Positions 47,696 to 56,163 of a stretch of DNA of 64,000 bases are shown piece after piece (position 1 is the first letter of the stretch; each line of letters opens with the position of its first letter). The stretch comes from Novosphingobium sp. KA1. Its GTDB lineage: Bacteria > Pseudomonadota > Alphaproteobacteria > Sphingomonadales > Sphingomonadaceae. A program made the translations under genes and the position numbers. The stretch covers positions 2,877,001-2,941,000 of the forward strand of contig NZ_CP021247.1 of NCBI RefSeq assembly GCF_017309955.1, in the 5' to 3' direction. The notes under the pieces were generated by a model. The model did no database searches. It was not told the DNA's origin and was given only the letters and a program-made list of their open reading frames with translations.

Positions 47696-48525
47696 AACAG
47701 CCCGCCCCCTATGAGTCCGTATCGTGCCAGGGTCTCGGCGTAGGATGCGGACAAATCCCTGGTTCCGGTGAATAGCGCGCGGTCGGGGCCCTGGCGAGCA
47801 TATTCCTGGCCCTGCGTGAGCCGGGCGATCTGGCGGGCGATGCCGGCAGCGCCGTGAACGAAGGTTACGTCGGGGCCGAACGCTGCGCGCAGTTCCTCTT
47901 CCAGCAGCGGAAAATGCGTGCAGGCGAGCACCACCGTGTCGATGTCCGTCCCCCCCGGCATCGTGCGCAGGGCATCGGCGGCGCGGTGGATCGCGGCGGG
48001 ATCGACGGCTTCGCCGCGCAGCTTGGCCTCGGCGGCTTCCACCAGTTCGGGCGCGCCATGGCGCAGCAGGCGTTTGTCGGCGGCAAATTCGTGTTCGAGC
48101 CGGTCGACATAGGCCTGGCGAATGGTCGCCTGGGTGCCGAGCAGCCCGATGGTGCCGGTGCGCGTGAGCGCGGCCGCGGGCTTGATGGCGGGCACGGTGC
48201 CGACGATCGGCACCTCGAGCACGTCACGCACCATGCCCAGCGCGATGGTCGAGGCGGTGTTGCAGGCGATGCAGACAAGGCGCGGCGCAAAACGTTCGGT
48301 CATCCGGCCGAGCAGCCCGGCGACGCGGGCGGCGATCTGCGCCTCGGTCTTGGTGCCATAGGGCAGGCCGGCGGTATCGGCGGCGTAGATGATCGGTGCA
48401 TCGGGCAGCGCTTTTCGCACTTCTTCCAGCACGGACAGTCCGCCCACGCCCGAATCGAAAACCAGGATCGGGGCGGCGGGGTCGACGTCGTGCGCGGTCG
48501 ACACGGCAAAATTCTCGGAAGGCAT
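47692..48525 (-). CDS. murI: Glutamate racemase
   Basis: MurI makes D-glutamate for peptidoglycan. The 277-residue protein has the two catalytic cysteines in CIACNTAST and LACTHFPLL, the N-terminal FDSGVGGLSVL, and LPYGTKT. The ATG at 48525 has AGGGA seven bases before it. It is divergent from plsY across 109 bases. Confidence 0.96.
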   Translation of the reverse strand: MPSENFAVSTAHDVDPAAPILVFDSGVGGLSVLEEVRKALPDAPIIYAADTAGLPYGTKTEAQIAARVAGLLGRMTERFAPRLVCIACNTASTIALGMVRDVLEVPIVGTVPAIKPAAALTRTGTIGLLGTQATIRQAYVDRLEHEFAADKRLLRHGAPELVEAAEAKLRGEAVDPAAIHRAADALRTMPGGTDIDTVVLACTHFPLLEEELRAAFGPDVTFVHGAAGIARQIARLTQGQEYARQGPDRALFTGTRDLSASYAETLARYGLIGGGLF

Positions 48526-48634
48526 CGTTTTTCCCTGTACCTTGCACACTGTTAACCGCGCCGATGTGCAAAGGGCAATGTCGAATGCTGCAAGCCGCTT
48601 CGCCTCACCGGCATGAGCGGCTAAGAGGCATGCC

Positions 48635-49222
48635 ATGAACTGGATTCTCGCAATTGTCCTCGGTTACGCCCTCGGCTCGGTGCCGTTCGGGCTTCTCATC
48701 ACTCGGATCGCCGGGGCGGGCGACCTGCGCTCGATCGGATCGGGCAATATCGGCGCGACCAACGTGCTGCGCACCGGTCGCAAGGGTCTTGCCGCAGCAA
48801 CGCTGCTGCTCGATCTGCTCAAGGGGCTCGCCGCGGTGCTGATTGCCCGGCATTTCCTGCCCGACTGGGTCTGGCTGGCGGCGCTTGGTGCCTTTGCCGG
48901 TCACTGCTTCCCGGTCTGGCTCGGCTTCAAGGGCGGCAAGGGGGTCGCCACCACGGCCGGAATCGCGCTTGGCCTCGCATGGCCGGTGGGGCTGATTTAC
49001 GCGCTGACCTGGATCGGCTTGCTGCTCACCGTGCGGATCAGCTCGGTTGCGGGCATGACCGCTGCGGTGGCGGCACCGCTCGCGGCATGGGCGCTGGGCT
49101 ACGGTGAAGCCGCGGGCGTGCTGGCGGTGATCGCCGCCGTGGTGCTGTTCCAGCACCGCGAGAACATTGCCCGCCTGCGCGCAGGCACCGAGCCCAGGAT
49201 CGGGGGCGGCAAGAAGCCGTGA
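48635..49222 (+). CDS. plsY: Acyl-phosphate:glycerol-3-phosphate acyltransferase
   Basis: PlsY acylates glycerol 3-phosphate from acyl-phosphate, the first step of membrane phospholipid synthesis, in the inner membrane. The 195-residue protein has the conserved SGNIGATNVLRTGRK, AAFAGH-like GAFAGHCFP, the GGKGVAT motif and several helices. AGAGG precedes the ATG. Its stop overlaps the GTG start of dprA. Confidence 0.96.
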   Translation: MNWILAIVLGYALGSVPFGLLITRIAGAGDLRSIGSGNIGATNVLRTGRKGLAAATLLLDLLKGLAAVLIARHFLPDWVWLAALGAFAGHCFPVWLGFKGGKGVATTAGIALGLAWPVGLIYALTWIGLLLTVRISSVAGMTAAVAAPLAAWALGYGEAAGVLAVIAAVVLFQHRENIARLRAGTEPRIGGGKKP

Positions 49223-50337
49223 GCGGCGCCGGGGGGGAGACCGCACCGCTTTCGCAGGACGAGGCGTTTGCGCGCATCCGCTTGCTGCGTTCTCCCAATG
49301 TCGGCCCGGTCACCTACCGCCAACTGATGGCGCGCTGCGGCAGCGCGGCGGCGGCGCTGGAGGCTCTGCCGGAACTGGCCGGCCGCGCCGGACGGCGCTA
49401 CACGGCGGCGCCGGAACGGGTCGTCGAGGCCGAAATCGCGCGGATCCGCAAGGCGGGCGCCAGCTACCTGTTTCACGATTCGCCGGACTATCCGCGCCTG
49501 CTTGCCCATAGTGAAGGCGCGCCGCCGATCCTGACGGTGCGCGGCAACCTCGCGATTTTTGCCAAACCCTGCGTCGCCATCGTCGGCGCGCGCAACGCCT
49601 CGGCAGGCGCGGTGCGGATCGCGCGCGAATTCGCCCAGGGGTTGGCGGAGGCCGGTCATGCCGTTGTCTCGGGGCTGGCCCGGGGCATTGACGGCGCAGC
49701 ACATCAGGGCGCGCTGGCGGGCGGGGCAACGATCGGCGTGATCGCCAGCGGCATCGACGTGACTTATCCGCCGGAACATGCCGAGTTGCAGCAGCGTGTC
49801 GCCGGCGAAGGCCTGCTGGTGGCGGAACAGCCGCCCGGTACCGAACCGCTCGCCCGTCATTTCCCGACGCGCAACCGCATCATCGCCGGGCTCGCTGCCG
49901 GTACCGTGGTGGTGGAGGCGGCGCCCAAGTCGGGCTCGCTCATCACCGCAAGGCTGGCAGGCGAGATGGGACGCGAGGTCATGGCCGTGCCGGGGTCGCC
50001 GCTCGATCCGCGCTCCCGCGGATGCAACAACCTGATCCGCGACGGGGCGGTTCTGGTCCAGTCGGTGGCCGATGTGATCGAACTCCTGACCGGCTTTGAC
50101 GGTACGCCGCGCTCCCGTTTTCGCGAGGAGGCGCAGGACTGGGCGTGGGCGGGCGATGCCGGTGTCGAAGTGCAGGCGGCGGGCATCGCCGGGCTGCTCA
50201 CGACGGCGCCAGTCGCGGTCGACGAGCTGATCCGGCAATCGGGTGCGGGTACGGCTGCGGTGCAGTTGGAACTGCTTGAACTGGAGATTGCCGGAAGGCT
50301 GGTGCGCCACGCCGGCGGGCGTGTCAGTCTGGGATAA
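49219..50337 (+). CDS. dprA: DNA processing protein DprA
   Basis: DprA loads RecA on incoming single-stranded DNA during natural transformation. The 372-residue protein has the Rossmann-like core (CVAIVGARNASAGAVRIAR, VSGLARGIDGAAHQGAL, the nucleotide pocket region GSLITARLA and PGSPLDPRSRGCNNLIRDGA) and a C-terminal winged-helix-like segment (DELIRQSG, LLELEIAGRLVRHAGGRVSL). It starts with a GTG overlapping the plsY stop. Confidence 0.95.
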   Translation: MSGAGGETAPLSQDEAFARIRLLRSPNVGPVTYRQLMARCGSAAAALEALPELAGRAGRRYTAAPERVVEAEIARIRKAGASYLFHDSPDYPRLLAHSEGAPPILTVRGNLAIFAKPCVAIVGARNASAGAVRIAREFAQGLAEAGHAVVSGLARGIDGAAHQGALAGGATIGVIASGIDVTYPPEHAELQQRVAGEGLLVAEQPPGTEPLARHFPTRNRIIAGLAAGTVVVEAAPKSGSLITARLAGEMGREVMAVPGSPLDPRSRGCNNLIRDGAVLVQSVADVIELLTGFDGTPRSRFREEAQDWAWAGDAGVEVQAAGIAGLLTTAPVAVDELIRQSGAGTAAVQLELLELEIAGRLVRHAGGRVSLG

Positions 50338-50401
50338 AAGAGCGGTTTTCCGCAGGGTTGCGGGGTATCACTATTGTTGCAGCCTGAAATGACCTTGCCA
50401 T

Positions 50402-50432
50402 ATCGGGGTGCTTGGGCCCATCGGGGTGCTTG
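50402..50432 (+). repeat. 13-base direct repeat upstream of topA
   Basis: ATCGGGGTGCTTG occurs at 50402-50414 and again at 50420-50432, an 18-base period. It lies 88-118 bases before the topA start and could be a tandem operator. Confidence 0.6.
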
Positions 50433-50460
50433 ACGAGGCGCCTCAAAGCTTCCCACCCTA

Positions 50461-50500
50461 TGCGTGTACACACATGCGCACGCGTGGGAGCGCGCGCGTA
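50461..50500. promoter_or_regulatory. Alternating purine-pyrimidine (Z-DNA-prone) tract before topA
   Basis: Bases 50461-50486 alternate pyrimidine and purine without a break for 26 positions, mostly CG, CA and TG steps. A second alternating run of 11 bases lies at 50490-50500. Such tracts flip to Z-DNA under negative supercoiling. The tract ends 20 bases before the topA start; a TATAAG at 50506-50511 follows. Confidence 0.6.
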
Positions 50501-50519
50501 GGGGCTATAAGAGTATCGC

Positions 50520-53150
50520 ATGCAGCTAGTCATCGTAGAATCGCCGGCCAAGGCGAAGACCATCGAGAAGTACCTGGGCAAGGACTACAAGGTTCTGGCC
50601 AGCTACGGCCACGTCCGCGACCTGCCGCCGAAGGACGGCTCGGTCCGCCCGGACGAGGGTTTCGAGATGGATTGGGAACTCTATGGCGACAAGCAGCGCC
50701 AGGTGAAGGCCATCACCGATGCTGCCAAGGAAGCCGACCGACTGATCCTCGCGACTGACCCTGATCGCGAGGGTGAGGCGATTTCGTGGCACGTTAAGGA
50801 ACTCCTGGCCAAGCGCCGAGCGCTGCCCAAGGACGTGCAGCGCGTTACCTTCAACGCCATCACCAAGGAAACCGTCACCAAGGCGATGACCCAGCCGCGC
50901 GAGCTGGATCAGGACCTGATCGACGCCTACCTTGCCCGCCGCGCGCTGGACTATCTGTTCGGCTTCACGCTTTCGCCGGTGCTCTGGCGCAAGCTGCCGG
51001 GCGCCAAGTCGGCCGGCCGCGTGCAGTCGGTGGCGCTGCGCCTGATCGTCGACCGCGAGCGTGAGATCGAGGCGTTCACGCCGCAGGAATACTGGTCGGT
51101 CACCGCGCAGATGGCGCATGACGGCACCGACTTCACCACCCGTCTGGTGACGTTCGAGGGCCAGAAGCTGGAGCGTCTGAGCATCGGCGACGAAGGCACT
51201 GCCCTGCGCGCCAAGGCCGCTGTCGAGAACGGCGCCTTCCGCGTCGAGACGGTCGAGACCAAGCCCCACCGCCGCAATCCGCAGCCGCCGTTCACCACCT
51301 CGACCTTGCAGCAGGAAGCCTCGCGCAAGCTGGGCTTCTCGGCCAGCCAGACGATGCGCGTGGCGCAGACGCTCTATGAAGCGGGCGCGATCACCTACAT
51401 GCGTACCGACGGTGTGCAGATGGACCCCAGCGCCATTTCGGCGGCACGCGCGGCGATCACCGAGCGTTTCTCGGGTCACTACCTGCCCGAAAAACCGCGT
51501 CACTACGAAACCAAGGCGAAGAACGCGCAGGAAGCGCACGAGGCGATCCGCCCGACCGACTTCACCAAGGACCGCTATGGCTCGGGTGACGAGGCGCGCC
51601 TCTACGACCTGATTTTCAAGCGCGCGATGGCCAGTCAGATGGCTTCCGCCGCGCTGGAACGCACCACCGTCACCCTGCGCGACGGCACCGGCCAGCACGA
51701 GCTGCGCGCCACCGGCCAGGTGGTGAAGTTCCCCGGCTTCCTCGCAGTTTACGAGGAAGGCCAGGACAACAAGTCGGACGACGACGATTCGGGCCTGCTG
51801 CCGTTCATGAAGTCGGGCGACATGCCCGCGAAGAAGGACGTCAGCGCCGAACAGCACTTCACCCAGCCGCCGCCGCGCTATTCGGAAGCAAGCCTGGTGA
51901 AGCGCCTGGAAGAACTCGGCATCGGCCGCCCGTCGACCTATGCCGCGACGATCCAGGTCATCAAGGACCGCAACTACGTCCGCACCGAGAAGAACCGCTT
52001 CTTCGCCGAGGAATCGGGCCGTCTGCTGACCTCGTTCCTCGAACGCTTCTTCCAGCGCTACGTCGCCTACGAATTCACGGCGGGCATGGAAGACGAACTC
52101 GACGACGTTTCGGGTGGCCGTCAGGAATGGAAGGCGCTGCTTGAAGCCTTCTGGCGCGACTTCAAGCCGAAGTCGGACGAAGTGATGGAAAAGAAGCCCT
52201 CGGAAGTGACCGAGGCGCTGGACGAGTTCCTGTCCGACTACCTGTTCCCGCCCAAGGCTGATGGAAGCGATCCGCGTGTCTGCCCCAAGTGCGGGGAGGG
52301 CCGTCTCTCGCTGCGCGGCGGTCGCTATGGCGCCTTTGTCGCCTGCTCGAACTATCCGGAGTGCAAGTTCACGCGCAAGTTCGCGCAGCCCGGCGGCAGC
52401 GCCGATGGCGAGGGTGAGGACGAGGCGCTGGGCAAGGATCCCGAAACCGGGCTGGAGATCGTCCGCCGCGTCGGTCGCTTCGGTCCCTACATCCAGCTGG
52501 GTGAGGGCAAGGAAGCCAAGCGTGCGTCGATCCCCAAGGACATCGACGAGTTGACCCTGGAATGGGGCATCAAGCTGCTCAGCCTGCCGCGCACGATCGG
52601 TCCGCACCCGGAAAGCGGCAAGGACATCACCGCCAGCATCGGCCGTTATGGGCCCTATCTGGCCCATGATGGCAAGTATGCCCGCCTGCGCAACACCGCC
52701 GAAGTGTTCGAGACCGGCATGAATGCCGCCGTCTCGATGCTGGCCGATGCCGCCAATCGCGGCGGCGGCGCCCGCGCCAAGGCCGAGCCGATCAAGGTGC
52801 TGGGCGCGCATCCGACTTCGGAAGGCGAGATGAAGGTCATGGCCGGCCGCTTCGGTCCTTACGTGACCGACGGCACCACCAATGCCACGCTCCCGCGCGA
52901 CCAGAAGCCGGAGGACCTGACCCCAGAGCAGGCCATCGCGCTGATCGATGCCAAGGCGGCCAAGGGCCCGGCAAAGGGCAAGAAGAAGGCGCCCGCCAAG
53001 AAGGCCCCGGCCAAGAAGGCGGCCCCCAAGAAAGCGGCCCCCAAGAATGCGGCGGAGAAGCCGGCGGCTGAAAAGAAGCCTGCCGCCAAGAAACCCGCTG
53101 CCAAGAAGGCTCCGGCCAAGAAGGCGGTGAAGAAGGAAGCGGCCGAATGA
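50520..53150 (+). CDS. topA: DNA topoisomerase I
   Basis: TopA relaxes negative supercoils. The 876-residue type IA enzyme has a Toprim domain (VIVESPAKAK, DPDREGEA), the active-site Tyr at about residue 293 (TYMRTDG), one zinc-ribbon (VCPKCGEGRL..CSNYPECKF, about 586-620), further C-terminal repeats, and a tail of about 45 residues almost entirely Lys, Ala and Pro. Only a weak AAGAG precedes the ATG, so a short or leaderless transcript is possible. Its stop overlaps the next small gene's start (ATGA). Confidence 0.97.
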   Translation: MQLVIVESPAKAKTIEKYLGKDYKVLASYGHVRDLPPKDGSVRPDEGFEMDWELYGDKQRQVKAITDAAKEADRLILATDPDREGEAISWHVKELLAKRRALPKDVQRVTFNAITKETVTKAMTQPRELDQDLIDAYLARRALDYLFGFTLSPVLWRKLPGAKSAGRVQSVALRLIVDREREIEAFTPQEYWSVTAQMAHDGTDFTTRLVTFEGQKLERLSIGDEGTALRAKAAVENGAFRVETVETKPHRRNPQPPFTTSTLQQEASRKLGFSASQTMRVAQTLYEAGAITYMRTDGVQMDPSAISAARAAITERFSGHYLPEKPRHYETKAKNAQEAHEAIRPTDFTKDRYGSGDEARLYDLIFKRAMASQMASAALERTTVTLRDGTGQHELRATGQVVKFPGFLAVYEEGQDNKSDDDDSGLLPFMKSGDMPAKKDVSAEQHFTQPPPRYSEASLVKRLEELGIGRPSTYAATIQVIKDRNYVRTEKNRFFAEESGRLLTSFLERFFQRYVAYEFTAGMEDELDDVSGGRQEWKALLEAFWRDFKPKSDEVMEKKPSEVTEALDEFLSDYLFPPKADGSDPRVCPKCGEGRLSLRGGRYGAFVACSNYPECKFTRKFAQPGGSADGEGEDEALGKDPETGLEIVRRVGRFGPYIQLGEGKEAKRASIPKDIDELTLEWGIKLLSLPRTIGPHPESGKDITASIGRYGPYLAHDGKYARLRNTAEVFETGMNAAVSMLADAANRGGGARAKAEPIKVLGAHPTSEGEMKVMAGRFGPYVTDGTTNATLPRDQKPEDLTPEQAIALIDAKAAKGPAKGKKKAPAKKAPAKKAAPKKAAPKNAAEKPAAEKKPAAKKPAAKKAPAKKAVKKEAAE

Positions 53151-53326
53151 GCGACAAGATCGCCAAGCACAAGCAGCCCTGGAAGCCGGAAGAGCTTCAG
53201 AAGCTCCAGGTCCTTGCCGGAAAGGGCAAGGGCCTGAAGGAGATCGCCAAGGCTCTCAACCGCACCGAGGAATCGACCAAGGACGCCGCGCGCCAGCACG
53301 GCTTTGCCATCGCCAAGGCGCGCTGA
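53147..53326 (+). CDS. 59-residue basic protein coupled to topA
   Basis: The product reads MSDKIAKHKQPWKPEELQKL at its start and ends HGFAIAKAR. It is Lys-rich and helical, with PWKPEELQKLQVLAGKGKGL and KEIAKALNRTEEST, which look like a small Myb/SANT-type or helix-turn-helix DNA-binding unit. The ATG overlaps the topA stop (ATGA), and its TGA ends directly before the stop of the convergent gene. Position and charge suggest a DNA-associated partner of topoisomerase I, but this is inference. I do not recognise the family. Confidence 0.75.
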   Translation: MSDKIAKHKQPWKPEELQKLQVLAGKGKGLKEIAKALNRTEESTKDAARQHGFAIAKAR

Positions 53327-54856
53327 TCACCGCCTGAGGCGATAGAGCCCGTATTTGCGGGTGCCGAGAGTGACGCCAGCATAGCGCTGGTAACTCTCGG
53401 CCAGCTGCCGTCGGACGAGCGCCCGCGTTGCCAGGTTGGGCAGGTTGGGGCGGCCGGATTCGGCCACCACGACCACGCCCGGCTTGCTCGCAAACACGCG
53501 CGATACTTCCGCGGCTGGGTCCACGCCCAGCGCGCCCGCTTCGTTCATCGCATTGAGATGGCTGGGGTAGGCGTAGCGCGTCGGGATGCAGGCGTTCGTT
53601 GTGCGATAAAGCGCGCTGTCACCCTCGTAGACGTAGAGGCAGCGCCCGTGAAGTTCGCGGGCGACCTGATCGCTGGCGATTGCAAAATCCTCCGCATCGC
53701 CTTTTTCGCGCACCTGAAAGGCGGGGACCAGTACTGCGCCGATCAGGCCCAGACCGATCAGCAACTGGCCATACCAGCGCTCGCCCTTGCGGGTGCGGGC
53801 GAGTGCCGGGGCGGCGAGGATCGAAAGCGGCACCAGCACCGGGCCGAGGTAGTGGTCGTACCACGTCCCGAAAATCAAAAATCCGGCAATGGCGAAGATG
53901 GCCCAGATGCGCAGGGCCGGCAGTGCGGCAGGCGAGCCTGCGCGCACGGATGAAAGGCGATGCGGCGCCAGCAGGATGGCCAGCGCGAAGGGCGTCATCG
54001 CCAGCGTCTCCTTGGCAAGCTGGGCATAGGCATCGGCATGGTCGGTCGCGCGGCCGAAGATCGAGAGGAAGTTGGTCTGCACGAAGGCATCGAGATGGCC
54101 GGTGAGGGCATAGCCTGCCATGACCGCTGCGGTTGGCGCCAGCGCGGCCAGCAGCCATGACGCACCTGCCCCGGCAAGGCGGGGCCAGCTCCAGCCGTCA
54201 GCCCGCCCCCGCGCAAGCAGCATGAGGCCGAAGCCGATCCCTTCGAACAGCACCGTGTACTTGATCTGCATGGCGATGCCGAGCAGCAGCATCGGTACCA
54301 GTGCGCGGCGCCGGAGCAGCGGATCGTCGCGGCGCTGGCAGGCCTCGATCACCACCATCGCGGCCAGCGCCACGGGCAGGTTGTAGAACACCGGTGCCTG
54401 TCCCAGCGCGGCGTTGAACACGACTTGCCAGAGGAGATAGACAAGGCCCGCCGCCTGTGCGGCGCGGGGCGGGGCGATCCAGCGGGCCATGCGTTCGATC
54501 GCCAGCGCGGTCAGCACCGAGCAGGCGAGGCCGAGCAACTGATAGCTCAGCACGGGGTCGAAAGGCAGCAGGTAGACGCTGCGGAAGATCGCGAAGAGCC
54601 CCCAGGGCTTGCGGTCCCAGATGTCGACAAAGGGCACGGCGCCCTCGGCCATGCGCTGGCCGACCAGCAAGTAGAATTGCTCGTCGGACTGGAACGCGGG
54701 CTTGCCGAGCATGAGCAGGCGGACCGCCAGTGCCACTGGCAGGTACAGCACCGGCGACGCCATCCCGGTGCGCGCGGAGAGACCGGCCCGCGCGGACAAT
54801 CCGGCGCGGAGTGAGGTTCCGGTGCGGGCGAGAAGACGCCCGGCAGCTGCGATCAT
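53327..54856 (-). CDS. GT39-like membrane glycosyltransferase
   Basis: The 509-residue protein has about ten transmembrane helices and the first-loop acidic motif of ArnT/PMT-type, polyprenol-sugar-dependent enzymes (FQSDEQFYLLVGQRMAEGAVPFVDIWDRKPWG). A C-terminal periplasmic domain follows (GRCLYVYEGDSALYRTTNACIPTRYAYPSHLN). Acceptor and donor are unknown. AAGGG precedes the ATG by six bases. The N-terminus before helix 1 contains a duplicated short unit (RAGLSARAGLSARTG). Confidence 0.85.
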   Translation of the reverse strand: MIAAAGRLLARTGTSLRAGLSARAGLSARTGMASPVLYLPVALAVRLLMLGKPAFQSDEQFYLLVGQRMAEGAVPFVDIWDRKPWGLFAIFRSVYLLPFDPVLSYQLLGLACSVLTALAIERMARWIAPPRAAQAAGLVYLLWQVVFNAALGQAPVFYNLPVALAAMVVIEACQRRDDPLLRRRALVPMLLLGIAMQIKYTVLFEGIGFGLMLLARGRADGWSWPRLAGAGASWLLAALAPTAAVMAGYALTGHLDAFVQTNFLSIFGRATDHADAYAQLAKETLAMTPFALAILLAPHRLSSVRAGSPAALPALRIWAIFAIAGFLIFGTWYDHYLGPVLVPLSILAAPALARTRKGERWYGQLLIGLGLIGAVLVPAFQVREKGDAEDFAIASDQVARELHGRCLYVYEGDSALYRTTNACIPTRYAYPSHLNAMNEAGALGVDPAAEVSRVFASKPGVVVVAESGRPNLPNLATRALVRRQLAESYQRYAGVTLGTRKYGLYRLRR

Positions 54857-55113
54857 GGCTGACCCTTTTTGTCCCGTGGGCCCGCAGCGTGTCCGGGCAG
54901 TGATTGCGCGCAGCGGCTTCGGGCGCGCTATGGCGCATGAAGATTGCGGTACCGAGACGCCGCCGGCGCACGGGATCCGCAGCGTGCCGCGCGGGATTTA
55001 TGCCGGGTCGGAAAAAGGGTGGCCGGATCGAGCCGTGCCGTGCCGGGGCGGTTAGCCCTATCGGCCAACCTTGCCGCCATCGAGGTGGCAGCAAAGGCTG
55101 GCCGAAACGGTAT

Positions 55114-56163
55114 TCACCGGCGGCGAGGTGCGGTGCCGCTTCCAGTGCCGCTCTTGGGAGGCGTCACCTGCGGGGCCGGTACGGGCAGGGGGACCGGGGT
55201 GGCGCCGGGGGCAGGGGGCGGGGTCACCGTCTGCGGGAAGTTCGGCTTCACCTGTTTGACGCCCGAACGGGTGAGCCACCAGGCGATGTCGTTTGCGGTG
55301 GCTTCCATGCCGGCGGAGTTGAGGTGCCACTGCAGGCCCTGCTTGCCGTCATAGCCGTCGGGCGAGCCGATCAGCCATGGCACCGCGTCGCACGGGGTGT
55401 GGGTTGCCGAGGCCTGGTTCATCTCCACCAGCAGCGCGCCGTTGGCCTGGGCGACGCGGTTGGTGATCTCGGCAAGGCGCACGCCGATCTTGCGCACGAT
55501 GGCGGCGTGCTCTTCGCTGATCGGCGTATTCGCGCAGAGCTTGCCGGGTTCCGGCAGCGGCGTCAGGTACTGGACAAAGACGATGCGGGCATGGGGCGCC
55601 TGCGTGCGCACGCGCCGGGCGATCTCCATCATCTGCATCTCGTCGCGCGCGTAGTCGTAGTCGGTCGGGACCTTGACCGGGCCGCAGGCATGCGGCTTGC
55701 CGCCCGCCGCCACAGCCTGCTTCGAACGATAGGCGCAGGCGGCATTGAACAGGTTGCCGACGTAGTTGAGGTCGTTGCCGCCGATGGTCAGCGTGACCAG
55801 CCGGGTCTGCGGGGTCACCGCGTTGATCTGCGGCGGGATCTCGGACCATGGACCCAGCACATTGTCGGTCTTGGCGCCCGAACAGGAACGGTCGGTCAGC
55901 ACCATGCCGAAACGTTCGGCCAGCAGCGTGGGATAGTTGCTGAGGCTCTGCCCGCAGCGCACCGGCGCACCGGTCTTTGGGGGAGGCAGCTGCGGGCCTG
56001 CGGCGAAGGACGAGCCGATGGCGACATAGCGCTGCCCGGCCAAGCTTTCCTCGACCTGGGCGGCGACATCGGCCTCGGCCGCACGGGCTTTCATGTAAGG
56101 GGTCGCGCAGCCGCCGAGCAGCAGCGCGGTGACGGCAAGTCCCGTCAGCGAGACGCGTGCCAT
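55114..56163 (-). CDS. SGNH/GDSL hydrolase lipoprotein
   Basis: The 349-residue protein has a lipobox (ALLLGGC) and an SGNH esterase domain: block I GSSFAAGP with the nucleophilic Ser, block III TIGGNDLNYVG, and block V WHLNSAGM with the His. A Pro-rich tail (about 310-345) ends the protein. It starts at an ATG that overlaps the era stop (TGATG), making it the fourth gene of the lepB-rnc-era operon. The natural ester substrate in the envelope is unknown. Confidence 0.88.
   Translation of the reverse strand: MARVSLTGLAVTALLLGGCATPYMKARAAEADVAAQVEESLAGQRYVAIGSSFAAGPQLPPPKTGAPVRCGQSLSNYPTLLAERFGMVLTDRSCSGAKTDNVLGPWSEIPPQINAVTPQTRLVTLTIGGNDLNYVGNLFNAACAYRSKQAVAAGGKPHACGPVKVPTDYDYARDEMQMMEIARRVRTQAPHARIVFVQYLTPLPEPGKLCANTPISEEHAAIVRKIGVRLAEITNRVAQANGALLVEMNQASATHTPCDAVPWLIGSPDGYDGKQGLQWHLNSAGMEATANDIAWWLTRSGVKQVKPNFPQTVTPPPAPGATPVPLPVPAPQVTPPKSGTGSGTAPRRR

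Noticed and set aside
50506..50511. TATAAG as -10 element giving a leaderless topA transcript
   Set aside because: No acceptable -35 hexamer lies at the right distance, so it is only mentioned with the gene.
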